Notes: generated by a model from the letters alone, not told the origin. DNA of 64,000 bases from Dallia pectoralis (GCA_029465975.1 CM055746.1:2335602-2399601), one strand, 5' to 3'. Shown: positions 43,817-57,381, counted from the stretch's first letter. Program-made: numbers and translations.

Positions 43817-46135
43817 ATGGAACATCCAAGCACTGTTTTGGAAGATCTGGAACGATTTGTCGTGAAAGATGTAAGAATAACTATAACTAGACTTTTTATC
43901 TTCATATACGATTAACTACTGAATTGTCCATTATTGTCAATGTAGGCTACTGATTCATCGTTGTAATATATTTAACGCCTCTGTTGGAAATTATGTCTGA
44001 CCGGACAGATGTGTTCAGTTCGGTTGACCGGTTGCTGCATTCCATAACTGGTTTGATGGTGCACCAAATGTTTTTGAACGGTCTTTAGGTAAACAATGAG
44101 ACCCCAGAGGATGTTGTGTATGTATATTAAGCTAGCCATAGAATAGCTAATGTAGATGTGGCCAAAGCTAAGTGCTTTCCAAAAACATCTCTCAAATATG
44201 TTTTGCAAGTTGGTAAGCCAAAAGTGAAAGTGAGTATAGCAAAGATATTACAGTAATTCTTTAACAATTCAAACCAGAGAAACGCAACCAACTTTTACAA
44301 ATTCTGGCTATCCCACCTCCGTATTGAGTAATACCTTTAACAACAATTACAGACAATCAACGTTTCTTCTTTAGGCTCCACCAACAGTTTACTACATTCC
44401 AGATTTCATAACAGAAAATGAAGAGTCTCACCTATTACAACAGGTAATAAACAAAAACAGGTCAGCATCTGACAGCATTGCGACGCTCTGGACAGAGGTG
44501 CACCGCTAGAGACACATCTATACTGTTGTTAAATCCCTGTATTCGTGACATGAATGTGCTGTGTTATTCCAGGTGTATAAAGCTACAAAAACGAAATGGA
44601 CACAACTATCCAACAGAAGGCTCCAGAACTGGGGTATGTCAGAAATTTAAATCACAATTTAGATGCATTAATCGGGCGACATAACAGCTAGTTGAAGTGG
44701 TGTTCTACGCCTTCATACTTACAGGAGGGCTGCCTCATCCAAAAGGAATGCTTGGAGAAAAGCTTCCTGATTGGCTCCAGAAGTACTGTGACCGAATATC
44801 TGCTCTTGGAACATTTGGTGGGAAGACTGCCAATCATGTGCTAGTTAACGAATACAACCCAGGAGAGGGGATAATGGTATGTTCTCAACATTATGTTCAG
44901 CCATTAGCAATGTGTGAAAATAATAGAAAAATAGAAATGTAATTTGTGTGGTAGTCCAGCAGCTGTCTGCTACTGCCATCACTACAACTAATTCACCACC
45001 AGGAATACTTCAGGAATGGTAAAAACACGCCACTGTGTAAAATCCTGTGACTGACCGACTCCCAAATATGGAGAGGGTCTACTGTTGTCATGGTTACGTT
45101 GGAACCATAGGTACAACGGACAATGTTATGAGAGTTACCATACTTTGAATGACAATGACACATTTTTTTATCAGTCCTCGGAGCTGGTTTAAACATGTTT
45201 TTTGCAAAAAGATCTCAGTTGACATAAGATGTAAACAACATACACTTAAAGTCGGAAGTTTACATACACCTTAGCCAAATACATTTAAATTTGGTTTTCC
45301 ATCATTCCTGACATTTAATCCTAGTAAATATTCCCTGTCTTAGGTCAATTAGGATCATCACATTATTTTAAGAATGTGAAATGTTAGAATAATAGTAGAC
45401 AGAATAATTTATTTCAGCTTTTTTCATACCACTTTACATAAACAAGGACAAATTGAACGTTTTTTCAATGTACAAGGTATTTGAAATGACAGTTTCAGCT
45501 AAAGTGAAACAAATTATGCTGATATCTACGTTTGTATGTGTGTGTGTTTGTTTCTCTCTCAGCCTCATGAGGACGGACCTCTTTACCATCCCACAGTGAC
45601 AACCATCAGCCTGGGCTCCCACACCGTGCTTGACTTCTACAGGCCTATCAGTGCCCAGGTGGGGAAACGTCCAGACACAGTCATGCGTTTGCACTATACT
45701 AACATATATGTGGGAGGAAAAAACAGACCAACCTGGAATATCATTAGTACATTCCTAGAGCTAATTTCCTGTGCACGACTCGTATAGAGGACACAGTCTC
45801 TGTAAATGACTTGCAACAATATTTTAGCAATACTATTGTCTTGTGGCTCCATTCATCCCCAGCTGGAGGACGCTCCACAAACAGAGGAAAGCCGCTACCT
45901 CCTGTCTCTGCTGGTGCAGCGGCGGAGTCTCCTCATCCTCCAGGATGACATGTACCAGCGCTTTCTCCACGGTATTCAGGGAACACACCAGGACTGCGTC
46001 ACTGAAAAGGTGGCCAACCTCTCTGCAGCTGGGTCCGTCCCGGGGGCCTTACTCACCCGAGGCACCAGGGTGTCCCTCACTGTACGCTGTGTGCCCAAAG
46101 TCACGAGGGCCAACTTGCTTCTAGGCAGGAAATGA
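43817..46135 (+). CDS. alkbh6: AlkB homologue 6, 2-oxoglutarate/Fe(II) dioxygenase-like
   Basis: Six exons: 43817-43870, 44375-44443, 44573-44633, 44725-44876, 45563-45658, 45863-46135 (705 nt, 234 aa; human 238). Conserved stretches include YYIPDFI, WTQLSNRRLQNWGGLPHPKG, FGGKTANHVLVNEYNPGEGI, HEDGPLYHPTVTTISLGSHT and RGTRVSLTVR. HED supplies the iron-binding HxD pair, and RVSLTVR fits the RxxxxxR 2-oxoglutarate site; a His in FLHGIQ is a plausible distal iron ligand. ALKBH6 is the least characterised AlkB homologue, and its physiological substrate is not settled. Intron 4 carries a Tc1 fragment. The next gene is capns1, also ALKBH6's neighbour in human. Confidence 0.94.
45247..45425. mobile_element. 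Tc1 (Sleeping Beauty-type) terminal fragment in alkbh6 intron 4
   Basis: Begins AAAGTCGGAAGTTTACATAC and continues with TTAGCCAAATACATTTAAAT and AATCCTAGTAAATATTCCCT, following the terminal inverted-repeat region of the Tc1 group that includes Sleeping Beauty. The rest of the element is missing. Confidence 0.75.
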
Positions 46136-46643
46136 CAACAACGGCAGAGACATTTTAGGATTGGGAGTTAATGTACTTTTGGAAGGGGGTGAACTTCAGC
46201 TACATGCTGATTTGATTACCTCTTTAGTTATTGTCTGGATGTGTGAATTATCATGACAAGAAACACTTTAGAAAACAAGACAGCAAAATGTTACTTTGGC
46301 TGATGGTAATCCGTTGTTGTAGTTTGTTTGATACGGTTTGGATTAAGTACGGTTCTATCCAAGGCTTAAGGCAGAGAAGCGAAATATTCTGCACATGCAG
46401 CTTCCCCCGAGTCTTAAAGGAATAATTCCTCTGTCTTACGTTAGGAAAGAGATGACGGGGAATTTTTTGCCAGGCTGATATAAGTCACCAATTTGCAACA
46501 TTGAGGGAAATCTGCTATTGGAGGGAGTCTCCAGAGTGTTATGAGAACAGGAAAACTCTGCTAACGACGCCTTTCAGCTTCGTGAATGTAGCTTGACAAT
46601 TTGTAGTTGCCCATGGGACCATACCTATATCTTGCACATTGAC

Positions 46644-46649
46644 ATTAAA
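46644..46649 (+). terminator. Candidate alkbh6 polyadenylation signal
   Basis: ATTAAA about 510 nt after the stop codon, followed by T-rich sequence. No better signal lies between it and the stop. Confidence 0.4.
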
Positions 46650-46999
46650 GTTTCTAAACCATTTGGCTCAAAGTGTCATATTCTTACAGAGTAAATTTCC
46701 CCTGGTTTAGTGCACTCTACTGCATGTTCGACATGACCAAAGGACCTTGGTGATGCTACAGATCACAGGTGTTGATCTATAGCTGCTTTTTAATATTTTG
46801 CATATTATAAACCCTAGCTGTAAGAACGTTTTTTTCCATTCCAAGTTCTTTATGCGTTTGTCTATTACACTCAGTATGAAAATGTCTGAATATTATATTT
46901 GCCCCCGAATTTTGTAGAATACCAATTTCAACCAGATTGTATACCCTTACAAATATATTTTTGTAATATCAAAGTGTAGCAACAATGAACAATCTTTAT

Positions 47000-47166
47000 T
47001 GAGGGTAGACTGGTCTGCCATTTGAGAGACCTCCACACTCTAGTCCCCACCCCATCCATATTCACGTCAGTCAGTAGCCCGGTGCACTGCGGGTTACATC
47101 AATCGAACTCCCTCAGCGTGACTGTCTACTTTCTTCTTTTGCTAGTTCGGTCTATCACCAAGTCTG
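47000..47166 (+). promoter_or_regulatory. Likely capns1 promoter and non-coding exon 1
   Basis: Sequence ending TCTATCACCAAGTCTG|GTAAGTAG has a strong donor at 47167. The next acceptor (CTCCCACAG) precedes the capns1 start exon at 48461. The upstream bases include AGTAGCCCGGTGCACTGCGG. Inferred from splice signals and position. Confidence 0.5.
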
Positions 47167-48481
47167 GTAAGTAGATATTACTAATCTTTAGAGTTGTTAC
47201 TTGTATAGCCACGATTGCTAATAAAAGATTATTCTGCGAAATATATAAGGTTTCAAGTACGGATTTGATCATTCGATAGATAGTAATAAACACTGCTAGC
47301 TAACGGTAGTTAGACATATCCGGAAGCCTGAAGGGCAACTAATCACCAGTTTGGCAAATTAGAAAAGTATTTATTGGTTGGTTGATTTTGAAGGTCCAGT
47401 TTTGCTCCAGTAAAACAGCATTATCTAACATATGCATGTGCGTTTACTGTCATTATTGTTGCCAGTGCTAAGACCACTTGTGTTGTGTACTGGTAGCTAG
47501 CTAGCTGCATATACTGGTCGATTAGTTTACTAAGCTAATTAACTACCAAACTAGTTGTCATTATTAGTTAAACGGTAATGAATTGGTTGGTTTGCTTGGA
47601 TAGTGGAAAACCTGTTTTATTTTGAGCATATAAGCCACTCTGTATCGGAAATTAAAACATGGGCGGAGAGCTTTTTATTGGCAAGCTAGGCGTTTTTGTT
47701 AAAGCTTATTTGTAGCCTCTGGGTGTAACCACTCGTGTCAACACTGAGTCGTTCACTGAGTCGTTTACATTAAACCACTTGTGTCAACTCTGAGTCGTTT
47801 ACATTGTTGAGGAATTTCAAGAATGACCTTTCGACCTGTTCAAACATGGTCGGTGAGCTACAGTTAAAATCAAGTCAATTTGTTTATCTTTATAAGTGTT
47901 AATAAACTGGAACATAAAAAATGTATAGGCATAATAACTTTGGTAGGTCTGGTTACTTCTAATAGTATTTTAATTAAATATGTGTTTTTATTTTTATTTT
48001 TTTCTAAATGTAAACAAACTAATTTAAAAATATGTTATATTAATGCATTGATGGGTAGAAACATTTTAACAAAAGTGTAGCAGTTTTGATAATCTGTGCC
48101 GGTAGCCTGTTATAGGCCCATTGACGTGAGAGGTTGAGCACACATGCTAGTCATGGCATGATATCGAAAATATGTCTACAGATGTTAGCTAGTCACAACA
48201 TAGTTAGTAACTTGCCGACCTACCTGTGTGGCACTGGCAACCCTCCGTTTATCTGTTTCCATGTTCTGATGCATTCATGCCTAATAAAGTTAACAAACCC
48301 TCTGTTGTTGCCTGTCATGTCACAATTTAGATAAACACATTACGGTCACTACATAGAAAACTAATATTAACTAGTCTAACAAATACATTTCTGGAGGTGC
48401 AGTGCATAAACAAGGCATAACTACTGCTTTTAATTAATTTTAATCTGCTTCTCCCACAGGTTGACATTCAGTTGATTAAAA

Positions 48482-51400
48482 ATGTTTTTGGCCAAGAAAC
48501 TTATTGGAGGCATTATTGATGTCGTAAGGTAAGGAGCTGGCTATGGAAGCATATAGCGGACTAAATTCAAATAGAAATGCTTTTCCAAAATTGCATTTTT
48601 ATTTTCAAAGAGTGCCCTACTTTTTAGCGGACAATATGAAAAAAAAATGCAATCCCAAGTAGCATTTTCATATAAAGGTGGACATAATTAAAATCTTAAT
48701 GCAAATGTAATAGCGGATAAACAGCGCTACATTTTGCATTTGCATTGTGATGCTTTAACGTAGTTTTAAGGACTTAATGACGAACATTGAAATCTTGGGA
48801 ATTGCAGATTATCTGTGATTGCATTTCCATGTTCTACCAACTTGTCAGTCATTCTCAGAAGGCGGGACCATAACGAGCCAAACCGTATAAGTTACTATCA
48901 GAAGGTACAATGGCAACTCCAGGGCTAGTGCAAGGAATGTTGGAGTGCACAGATCCACTCTTCCAAAATGTTAATGCCATTGCAAATGGAGCTGACGGAG
49001 ACGCTACGTAATCATTCAGTGTGTCACTAAATTGCAAGCCTAACTGTTTGGTGCGTTAGCCTGTACCAGTTTAACATATATTTATTTCATTGTATTGGTA
49101 ATGTTAATTTCATGAGTTATTTAGCCACATTGTCTTATTAAGTGCCAAACGGAGGCTCTAATGTGAATTTATGTGCTTTGATACCGTCATGATTGGACAT
49201 AGTTCCATGTGCCAATTCACAATTAATTTATACATTTGTTTAATCTGAAAATCTATAAGAAAATACCAGTTTAAAAGTTTTCATATCCATATTGTGCAGG
49301 CAGAAACATAGACCGCATGACGAGGAAAAAGACAAGTGTTAAACTAATCATTCTACAATAATGATTGCAAATAATAGACTATGGTATGTTGGGCACCTGT
49401 TTCTAGAAACCAAAACAAATGTTTGCTCCACAAGTCAGGAGGTCTGAGACAATCTAGGCCCGTTTCATTGACACCTTCACTTTGCCACTGCTTAACTGAT
49501 CTTTGGATAAACGTACAGGAACTCACGACAGTGCCATTTGACTGGGTTTGTAGTCGAAAGATGACACTAGATTACATGTAGCTCTGTTGGACCGAAGCAT
49601 CCTTCTTCAACTAGTAACCACTGCAGTTTTTATTTCTGGCTATATCAGTCAATGCCTCTGCAAATATGTCCGAAGGAATGACACCCAGTGACTAACCTGT
49701 TAATCTTCTCTGTGTCCCCTATAAAGCAATATTGATCCAGCTGCGTTTGTTCCTTCTGACCCAGTAAGTAGCGTTGCTATTTTTGTTTTCTTAATATGCA
49801 TTAATGGACACGAGTTATGGGCGACCTGAGATAAACATTTTGTCGTACTCTGTTATCCTGCAGCCTGCACCACGTAGGCCACTTGCATACGCAGAGAAAA
49901 ATGAGAGCGCAGAGGAAAGCCAGTTTCGCAAAGTCTTCCAGCAGTTGGCCGGAGATGTGAGTCTTTGTCCACAAGCATTTTTGTTTCACTTTGTAGTGAC
50001 TCTGGAAATTAAAACCATTGTGACACTGACGGATTGTCAGTAAAAGGTACTTTGATTGTTGTTGGTGCAGAGTTTGCTTCTTATTGTACTATTTCTGCTT
50101 ATATCAATAGCTAGATTTTAGTATTTCATATTTTTAATAGATGCATGTTATGATTTGACGTTTGAGGATTTCAGACTAAATAAATTTCCCGATAGGACAT
50201 GGAGGTTAGCCCCGCTGAACTGATGAACATCATGAACAGAATTATTTCCAAACGTAAGTCATGTTTCTGTATTGTCTTTTCTGTGGCTGTGTACATATGT
50301 GTTTGCATGCTCTACTGTAGCTGCTTCAAATAATAGATTGTTAGCTCACACCCAAACAATGTTTTTTGAATATTCCTGTACTTCAATTAATTTCATTCAA
50401 TTAATTGTCATACGATGTAATATTGTTTGCCTTGTTGTAAACTCAGTTTGACGGAGACCTTTCTACTGTTTTATTTCAGATGGTGACCTGAAGACGGACG
50501 GGTTTAGTATAGAGTCATGCAGGAGCATGGTGGCTGTTATGGATGTGTCCTTTCTGTCATTACTTCCTGGTGGGGGTCAGGGTCCCATGGGTATTCTGGG
50601 AAAAAATACTTGGATAACATTTGTATATAGGCATAGAAATAGTCTAATAAGAAGGTGTTAGGTTACAACCAGCATACTTGAAAAATGGGTTGTCCACATT
50701 TCTGACCAAGAACATCATGACAAGACTGGGGGCAAAGATGAGAAAAGGCTTTAGCAAACTTGAATTAAATGCAAACTTAAAAGGTTTTACCATGTACCTT
50801 TACATGTATGTATCTGTACATATACCTGAAATGTGTTCAAAATAAGTATTTGTCTACATTTTATATTTCAATGCTGTCTAAAAACAAATGTCATAAGAAA
50901 CATGAGGATTTCTGCTAGCCTGTGTCTACTAGGTGACGAACATTGTTAAAAGCGCCTGTGTCAGGTTTTTGTTACCTTAACAATGTTACAGAGTGACAGT
51001 ACTGGGAAACTCGGATTCCATGAGTTCAAACACCTCTGGAACAATATCAAGAAATGGCAGGTTAGTATTTGATTTCAAACTTTTTTAAATTAAATTAGAG
51101 TCCTTACTTTATCTTAACCAGCTTTAAAAGCTGCTGAAACAATATTTGAATTGATATTTCACAGTAGTTTACATCGCACAATGATTCCCTAAAAACAAGG
51201 TGAAAATTAGCACATGTCTGCTGTGAACATATACATCTATTGCTAAAATAATTATGTTGTATTTGTCTGTTGAGAAGCTGTCTTTAAAAACTGTAATTAA
51301 GGAAAGATACTTAGTATGTACTCCACTGGTTGTAACTTATTTGCTAGCTAATTTTCTGTTATCAAACCTTACAGAAGTGAATGCTTGCTCTAAATCAGGG

Positions 51401-52792
51401 GTGGGCAATTATTGCCTTGGGGCCCATTCAAATCTGGACATCAAGTGGTTTTAGTAAAACTAAATGCTTTAAAAAATACTCTTAAACTTAAAACTGTAGA
51501 AAGTGTGATCATGGATTTTTAATCATAGATCTAATGCTACATATGTATGGTGTTGTTCTTTCTCCAGGGTGTGTATAAACAGTATGACGCTGATGGCTCT
51601 GGGGTTATTGGAGCAGATGAGCTACCAGCTGCTTTCCGGGCTGCAGGTAACAGCATCCACTTTACACCAAATGGATTCCATGAATTAATGTGAAACTCTC
51701 GCAATTATATTTATTTTTGTTACTTGTTATAAAATGTTGTGAAATGAAAGGATTTGTCAGGAAGGTTCTGCCCTCTGACTTGTTCTCCGGAAATACCAGG
51801 GCGGTGACCAACTCCACTGGGTTAATGCTCTACAATATATTATGTAGGGTTCATAAAGGTAGTGGTGCAGGTACTAATTCAGGCACCTGTCATCTTACAT
51901 TTTGACAAATGCAAGTCACTGTTTGTAGGGTACCAACAATTGCCAGAAAACCCCTGCAACTTCTCACGTGTCACCCTGTACCTTAGCTCACTTCACTTGC
52001 TTTCAGTCAAGGCTTGCATTCCATAGAAGAATGAATGTTTGCCTATTGATACCCAATAGGAGAAAGGGAGTGTGCTGCTTTTTTATTTCTAAAATCTCCC
52101 GGTCAAAAGATATTGTGAAACATTGCCGTTCCACTTTTAATGCAGATGTATTATGGACACTTCCTGATATTTCAATGCAAACATTCTATATTTTGCCCCT
52201 TTTAAAAGTAAATACGTTGGTCAATTGTTCATGCACAGGCTTCCCTCTCAACGATCAGCTGTTCCAAATGATCATCTGCAGATACAGTGATGAGTGCGGG
52301 AACATGGACTTCGATAATTACATCGGATGCCTTGTGAGACTGGATGCCATGTGTCGTAAGTCTGATTCCCTCAGCTTTTCTTATTTAATGTATGAAATGT
52401 GTATTTCTTCTCTAAATAGGTTATCAGATGTCAAAACCATATTCCGTAATCTTTCGCTACATGAGTCATTGCATTTTATGGGCGTTCCTAAATAAATAAA
52501 TAAATAATCTTTATTTAATATCTTTTTGATTTAAGGTGCCTTCAAAACCTTAGATAAGGACAACAACGGAACCATCAAGGTCAACGTTCAAGAGGTAAGC
52601 AGTTCCTATTAGATGGTTTTTTATTAACGAGCCCAGCAGTAGCAACTTAAGAAACAGAATTCTAGTAATTACAATGAATAGGAATATCAAACGATGCCTG
52701 AAATGGTCTGAATCGGAAATTATGAAGTCTTGATGTAAAACAATTGTTTCCATCTGTCTCTGCAGTGGCTCCAGTTGACCATGTACTCATAA
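48482..52792 (+). CDS. capns1: Calpain small subunit 1 (penta-EF-hand regulatory subunit)
   Basis: Ten coding exons: 48482-48528, 49727-49763, 49864-49956, 50196-50253, 50480-50544, 50992-51060, 51568-51646, 52239-52355, 52536-52594, 52766-52792 (651 nt, 216 aa). It is the regulatory partner of calpain-1 and calpain-2 catalytic subunits and binds Ca2+ through penta-EF-hand domains. Conserved pieces are FRKVFQQLAGDDMEVSPAEL, DLKTDGFSIESCRSMVAVMD, DSTGKLGFHEFKHLWNNIKK, DADGSGVIGADEL, NMDFDNYIGCLVRLDAM and EWLQLTMYS. EF loops at DSDSTGKLG and DADGSGVIG look intact. The N-terminus is only MFLAKKLIGGIIDVVS before the acidic/proline segment: the long polyglycine domain of mammalian CAPNS1 (268 aa) is absent. 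The exon 5 donor is weak (GTGTCC). Confidence 0.94.
48590..48690. mobile_element. Fragment related to the 4128-4320 MITE
   Basis: Shares ATTTTCAAAGAGTGCCCTAC and ATGCAATCCCAAGTAGCATT with the arms of the inverted-repeat element in kptn intron 7, in a different arrangement. It lies in capns1 intron 1. Confidence 0.4.
51396..51480. mobile_element. hAT-type terminus in capns1 intron 6
   Basis: Begins CAGGGGTGGGCAATTATT, a typical hAT-family terminal sequence, and continues GGGGCCCATTCAAATCTGGA. Only one end is visible. Confidence 0.4.
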
Positions 52793-54835
52793 ACACAGGA
52801 AACGCCTTCACAGTTTTAGACAACAATGTCTCTGTTCATTCTCTCCCCCCCATGACAGTAAACTAGTTCTACAGTGTATGCAGGTTTTTCTCTATTCTCT
52901 GCAACCTACGCCAAGTAAATGCAGCGCCTTGTACAACAACAGGGAAGTTGTAGGCTAATGTAGGAGCGAGAATCTGCACACACCGGTTCTTTGGGCTGAC
53001 ATTAAGGACGTTGAGGTGTGCAGTATATTTTGCTGGTCTTGCACACGCCAGATTATTTGCTTGTATTACTTTGGAATTTAAAATGTCTACACAGGCTAGC
53101 GCAGTATTTACCTGTCCACAATTTTCAAGATGAAATATTTTAATGTTCTGAAGTCACATTATAACGCCAGCACAATGTTTTTGTTAAATCAAATCACACA
53201 AAAAACATTTTGTTTGTGCCAATGCTGCATGCGTGCCATTAAGGATTCACAAGGATTGGGACCGTTTGCCACTAGTCACTGGTGTGTTAAGCTCTCTGAA
53301 ATGCCCTGTGTCAAATTTGTATGTAATAAAAAACAATACTTGACCAATATTGTGTGTGTTATTTCAGTACTTGAAGCTGCATTTACAATTCAGTAATGCA
53401 TGATTAATCTGATGGCTGAAATGATACCTGTATTTAATTAACCCCCCACATGCACACATCAATGTCACATATCAATCTGATATCTCAGCTGTGTTTGTTT
53501 GCTACCCGTTGGTGATACAGTTGAGTACAGTAAGCCATGGTGTTTCATCAAACTTTTAATTTGTTTTTATGCCCTTGACTAGGTCTGTTACACCGAGAGA
53601 ATGTTAGCGTATTTTGTCATAATTTTCGCGTGTGATTTTGCAACAGCGCCCCAGCTGGCGAATAGTGGTCACTCCGGGTATTGCACCTGTCTAAGGAAAA
53701 CAACGCTATCCACTGAGTTTGCGTAGAAACTAGCGGGAGGAATCCTACTGTGGTTAGCTAGCTAGCCTAGCTGCCAAGTTTACGGACTTACCTAAAAAAA
53801 TATAAACAACATTTCTACCCCTTCAAGGTAAAACTACGATGCATTGTACTATGACACATATATAATCTATTTCGGTGATATATTTGCCAGTATCGTACAA
53901 TGAATGACGCTCAGGCGGCAGTGATGATGCGTGTGTGCGACCGTTACCATATCGTTAGCTATTGAGCGGGTGTCTACGAAAACACGCCCTAATTTGACGA
54001 CTAACAAATCGAGACTCTCTTTCGATTAAAAAGCATTGAATCTAATGTAAAAAGTGCAAATATGTCGCTAAGTCCATTTAGCTTCACGCACCGGTTCTAC
54101 CAATATGACATGGCTACGGTCCTAGCATAGCTAGTTAGCCTAGCCAGCTAACCTTGTCGTTTTACACATAAAAATACGTTAAACTATTCATTCAATATCT
54201 GACGTCGGCTAGCACGTTATATATTTCTTCTAAGGACGCGTTAGGAGCATGTAACTAGGTTGAATTATAGCCAGTACAGCATGCCGAAACCCCCGAGCAT
54301 TAACCAGTCGCTACTCAGGTTTGGTCTGTGATAACTTGGCGAGACTGTGTCAGACAGCAACGCACGCATCTAATCAGTGACTGGTGTGATTGGGGGGTGG
54401 ATTGAACTAGATGGATTTCATCTCAGACAATTTGAGCAGACGGCACTTTTTCCGGGGGGGGAGGGTTGTAACCAACAATCATTAACATTATTGTCTTGAA
54501 TAAATAATTGTCTAAATGCAATTGACTTTATTACATTTTGGTGTCCATGTATATTTGATGGAGGTCCAAGGATGTACAGAGACACACCAATTGTGCTGAG
54601 CACCTGGATGTCAACTTTTGAAGTGGATTAATTGCATACAAATAGTAAAGAATAGAACTGACAACTCATTTACATTTATTTTGACAATTTCTATGCCTTT
54701 GATCTTATTCAACAGGCTATATCCAGGTAGTTAACAAGAAAAAAACGTTTTAAGAGGAGGAAGTGGTGGCCCTACTAGGAGTGAAGGCAGAGACCAGAAC
54801 GGAAGCAGCAGAACACCAGACGGGCACTGTGGAAG
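52793..54835. other. capns1 3' UTR and intergenic region to the Myb/SANT-like gene
   Basis: The first 540 bases are the probable capns1 3' UTR. Around 53640-53827 a moderately CpG-containing stretch ends in CCCCTTCAAG|GTAAAAC and is a likely non-coding first exon of the next gene. An acceptor at 54715 (TTATTCAACAG) opens its start-codon exon. Confidence 0.5.
53324..53329 (+). terminator. capns1 polyadenylation signal
   Basis: AATAAA about 530 nt after the capns1 stop, followed within 30 nt by a GT-rich element (TTGTGTGTGTTATTT), the usual arrangement of a vertebrate cleavage site. Confidence 0.65.
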
Positions 54836-56423
54836 ATGTCTGCCTCACAGTTCTTTAATGAGGACAGTGTCACACGGTTCAAAAAGAGAAAAGCCCGCTT
54901 CACCTTCAGTGAGGTCCACATTCTTCTGGATGAAGTAAAAAAGAATCGCCACATCGTTGTCGGTATGTAGGCTGCAGTGCTTCGTGTTGATGTCATGATT
55001 TCTGTGGTGTTTAAAACACCCAATAACTGATATTTATAACGGGCTTATGTGAGTGCTACATTTCGGAATTTAGATCGGTGGTCGTGGTCACATTTTGCAG
55101 ACGTTTAGTAGCTAGTCCTCCTCCTGAATTCTGACATCTCATCCTTTTATCAATCGTCTCTCTGGCTCTCACAGGAAAGTTTAACCGTGGCGTACCGACC
55201 GATGTGAAGAAGCGCGCGTGGGCGGAGATCACAGCCCATGTAAATGAAATCGGTGAAAGCCAGCGCGAAGTCATCGAGATCATCAAGAAGTGGTCCGACC
55301 TCAAGTGCGACACCAAGCGCAAGGTGGTCGCAATGCGCTCGGGGGCCTACGTATTGAACCCGCGCCTGTCCAGAGAACTCAGCCCCACCGAAAACATAGT
55401 GCATCAGATTCTGGAGCTGGACGGGAAGCGCAGCCGGGTGTCTGGTGTCGCTTACGGGGGTTACAGGGAGGGTGAGGATGACGAGGGAGCAGACGAGGAC
55501 GAGGAGGACGAGGACATGGCGGGGATGCACAGCTATCCCAATGAAGGAATAGAGGCCTCAATGCCGCCACCCTCCACACTTTCCTCTGGCATGCCCTTTC
55601 CCGTAGGGATGCCCATTTCGGGCCCTGGACCCGCCCCGCCCATGCAGCCCAAAGACGAACATTCTATGACGAACTACAGCGGCTTGTCCAGTAAGTGCTC
55701 TCATTTGAAACCGCAGGGTACTGGGACGATCAGTTGACACACCTTTTTGATGTAAATATTATTAAGGAAACTTTTTGTTTTTCGCAGGAGACACATCGCA
55801 TCCCTCGTTTGAAATGCAATATGAGATACCCACAGGTGACGGTAGAAACATCCTGCAATTCTCTACACAAGAAACGTTTATGTAAAACATGCTGACCTCT
55901 GTGCAACTCATTGTGTGCTGTGGATCCCCTCAGTCACATCCATGCGTTCACATGTCACTTCTTGCCCTTTTTTTCAGACACTGAGAACCAGTTTGGGGAG
56001 TCGGACGACGAGCGACAGGACGAACTGCTCCCATCCACGCCACAAGCGCCCAGCCTCACAGAGGAGAAACAGGGGAGCTCTAGTAGCATCCGACAGCCCT
56101 CTGCGGGCACCCAGCCCTCTCCCACTTTGACCTCCACGGCGCCACCCCGGCAAGGCCAGGCACCTCGTAGTACCAGGGAGACCATGCTGCAGAGTGCCAC
56201 GCTGAGTATCCAGGAGCAACATGCAACCAACGTCGTGCTGGAGACCGTGTCGCGCTCCCTGGAACTGCTATCCGAGTCGGTGCAGCAGCTGGCCGAGACG
56301 CAGCAGGAGTTTGTGCGCGAGTCGCTGCAACTGCAAAGAGAGACGATGCACATACTCAGAGACTTCACCAGCGGTGCCCTGGCTCTCATGAATGACAAGC
56401 TGAACGGACGACCAGCACTATAG
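54836..56423 (+). CDS. Myb/SANT-like DNA-binding nuclear protein (NAIF1/MYPOP-type)
   Basis: Four coding exons: 54836-54962, 55175-55690, 55788-55835, 55978-56423 (1137 nt, 378 aa). Residues about 15-98 form a Myb/SANT-like helix-turn-helix domain (KKRKARFTFSEVHILLDEV, RAWAEITAHVNEIGESQRE, IKKWSDLKCDTKRKVVAMR) like that of NAIF1 and MYPOP. Then come a short conserved segment (LSPTENIVHQILEL), an acidic run at 141-156, a proline-rich region and, after about residue 300, a long helical C-terminus (VLETVSRSLELLSESVQQLA) that could form a coiled coil. Such proteins act in the nucleus in transcription. The layout parallels NAIF1, while human MYPOP is next to NOVA2, so position suggests a MYPOP relationship. 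I leave the symbol open. Confidence 0.88.
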
Positions 56424-57375
56424 CAGGACAGGGGGCCGCTGGCAGCCTTCGCCCTGACGTTCTAACCCTGCTGTGGGACTTGACGGGTGTGTTCTTGAAC
56501 ACGCATAGATGAAACTATCTGCTTCCCGTGGGGTATTTTTGTTAACAGCCCTGACAGTCTGACCGTTAATGAGCATTACTTGTGGTACAGTTTTGGAAAC
56601 GTAAGTAATTATTTTGTATCAGTAAGAGTTAATTAAAAAAAAAAGGTTGAATTACTAAATGCCTTAGTTTTCCCCACACCAACGTATCTCCATACGAGTT
56701 TACAAACAACAGAAGTAACAACCTTTATTAACAAAAATTATCCAAACATCAGTGTGTTATGTGTAACGGAGGAGTAGCCAAAGTGTAGTTTTGAGCCAGG
56801 GAGACACGCACTATAGATATGTATACATATGCCAGTTATTTATGTTTTATTTCTTATATGAAAGAGGGCCACGTTTCAAAATGTATGGCAAGCAATGACT
56901 ATTGACCTAGCTAAACATTAAAACACATTTGAGTTCACGTGGAACGATCTGTGGGCGATGAAATCCATAGGAAGAAGGCAGCTTGTCACCTCGTGTTTTT
57001 TTTTTAGGTAGGTGTGTTCCTTTACACTGGATACAAGGTTTAATTCAATTATGCCACGTGTTGTCAAGCTATAGGAAATGCAGAAATTCAGATTAATAAG
57101 AGTTTGCTGGCATTAATTGACATCTTGTTTCCTACCCATTTTCTCAGATGGTTTAAACAGAGTCTGGTTTGAATCACAAGAGCTGCTAAAACTTGCCACG
57201 TTCTAAAAATAAGGTAACCATGTCAACCTCGGTGTTGATTGTAATGTGTAACAGTAATAATTTATCATTTTGTAAAAATAAGTTAGGAGTACTTTTCCAT
57301 TTTGAGTAATATTAGTTACTCATCAAAGGTTGTTGTTCTGTTATGATACTCTTTATATATACAGTTACTGATCCA

Positions 57376-57381
57376 AATAAA
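57376..57381 (+). terminator. Polyadenylation signal of the Myb/SANT-like gene
   Basis: AATAAA about 950 nt after the stop, followed by T-rich downstream sequence (AATTTTTTTGTATTTTGTCT). Confidence 0.5.

Noticed and set aside
45434..45694. - strand ORF overlapping alkbh6 exon 5
   Set aside because: Shadow of the conserved sense exon that encodes HEDGPLY.
51968..52495. 175-codon ORF in the capns1 region
   Set aside because: It is intron 7, exon 8 and intron 8 read through; only 52239-52355 is coding.
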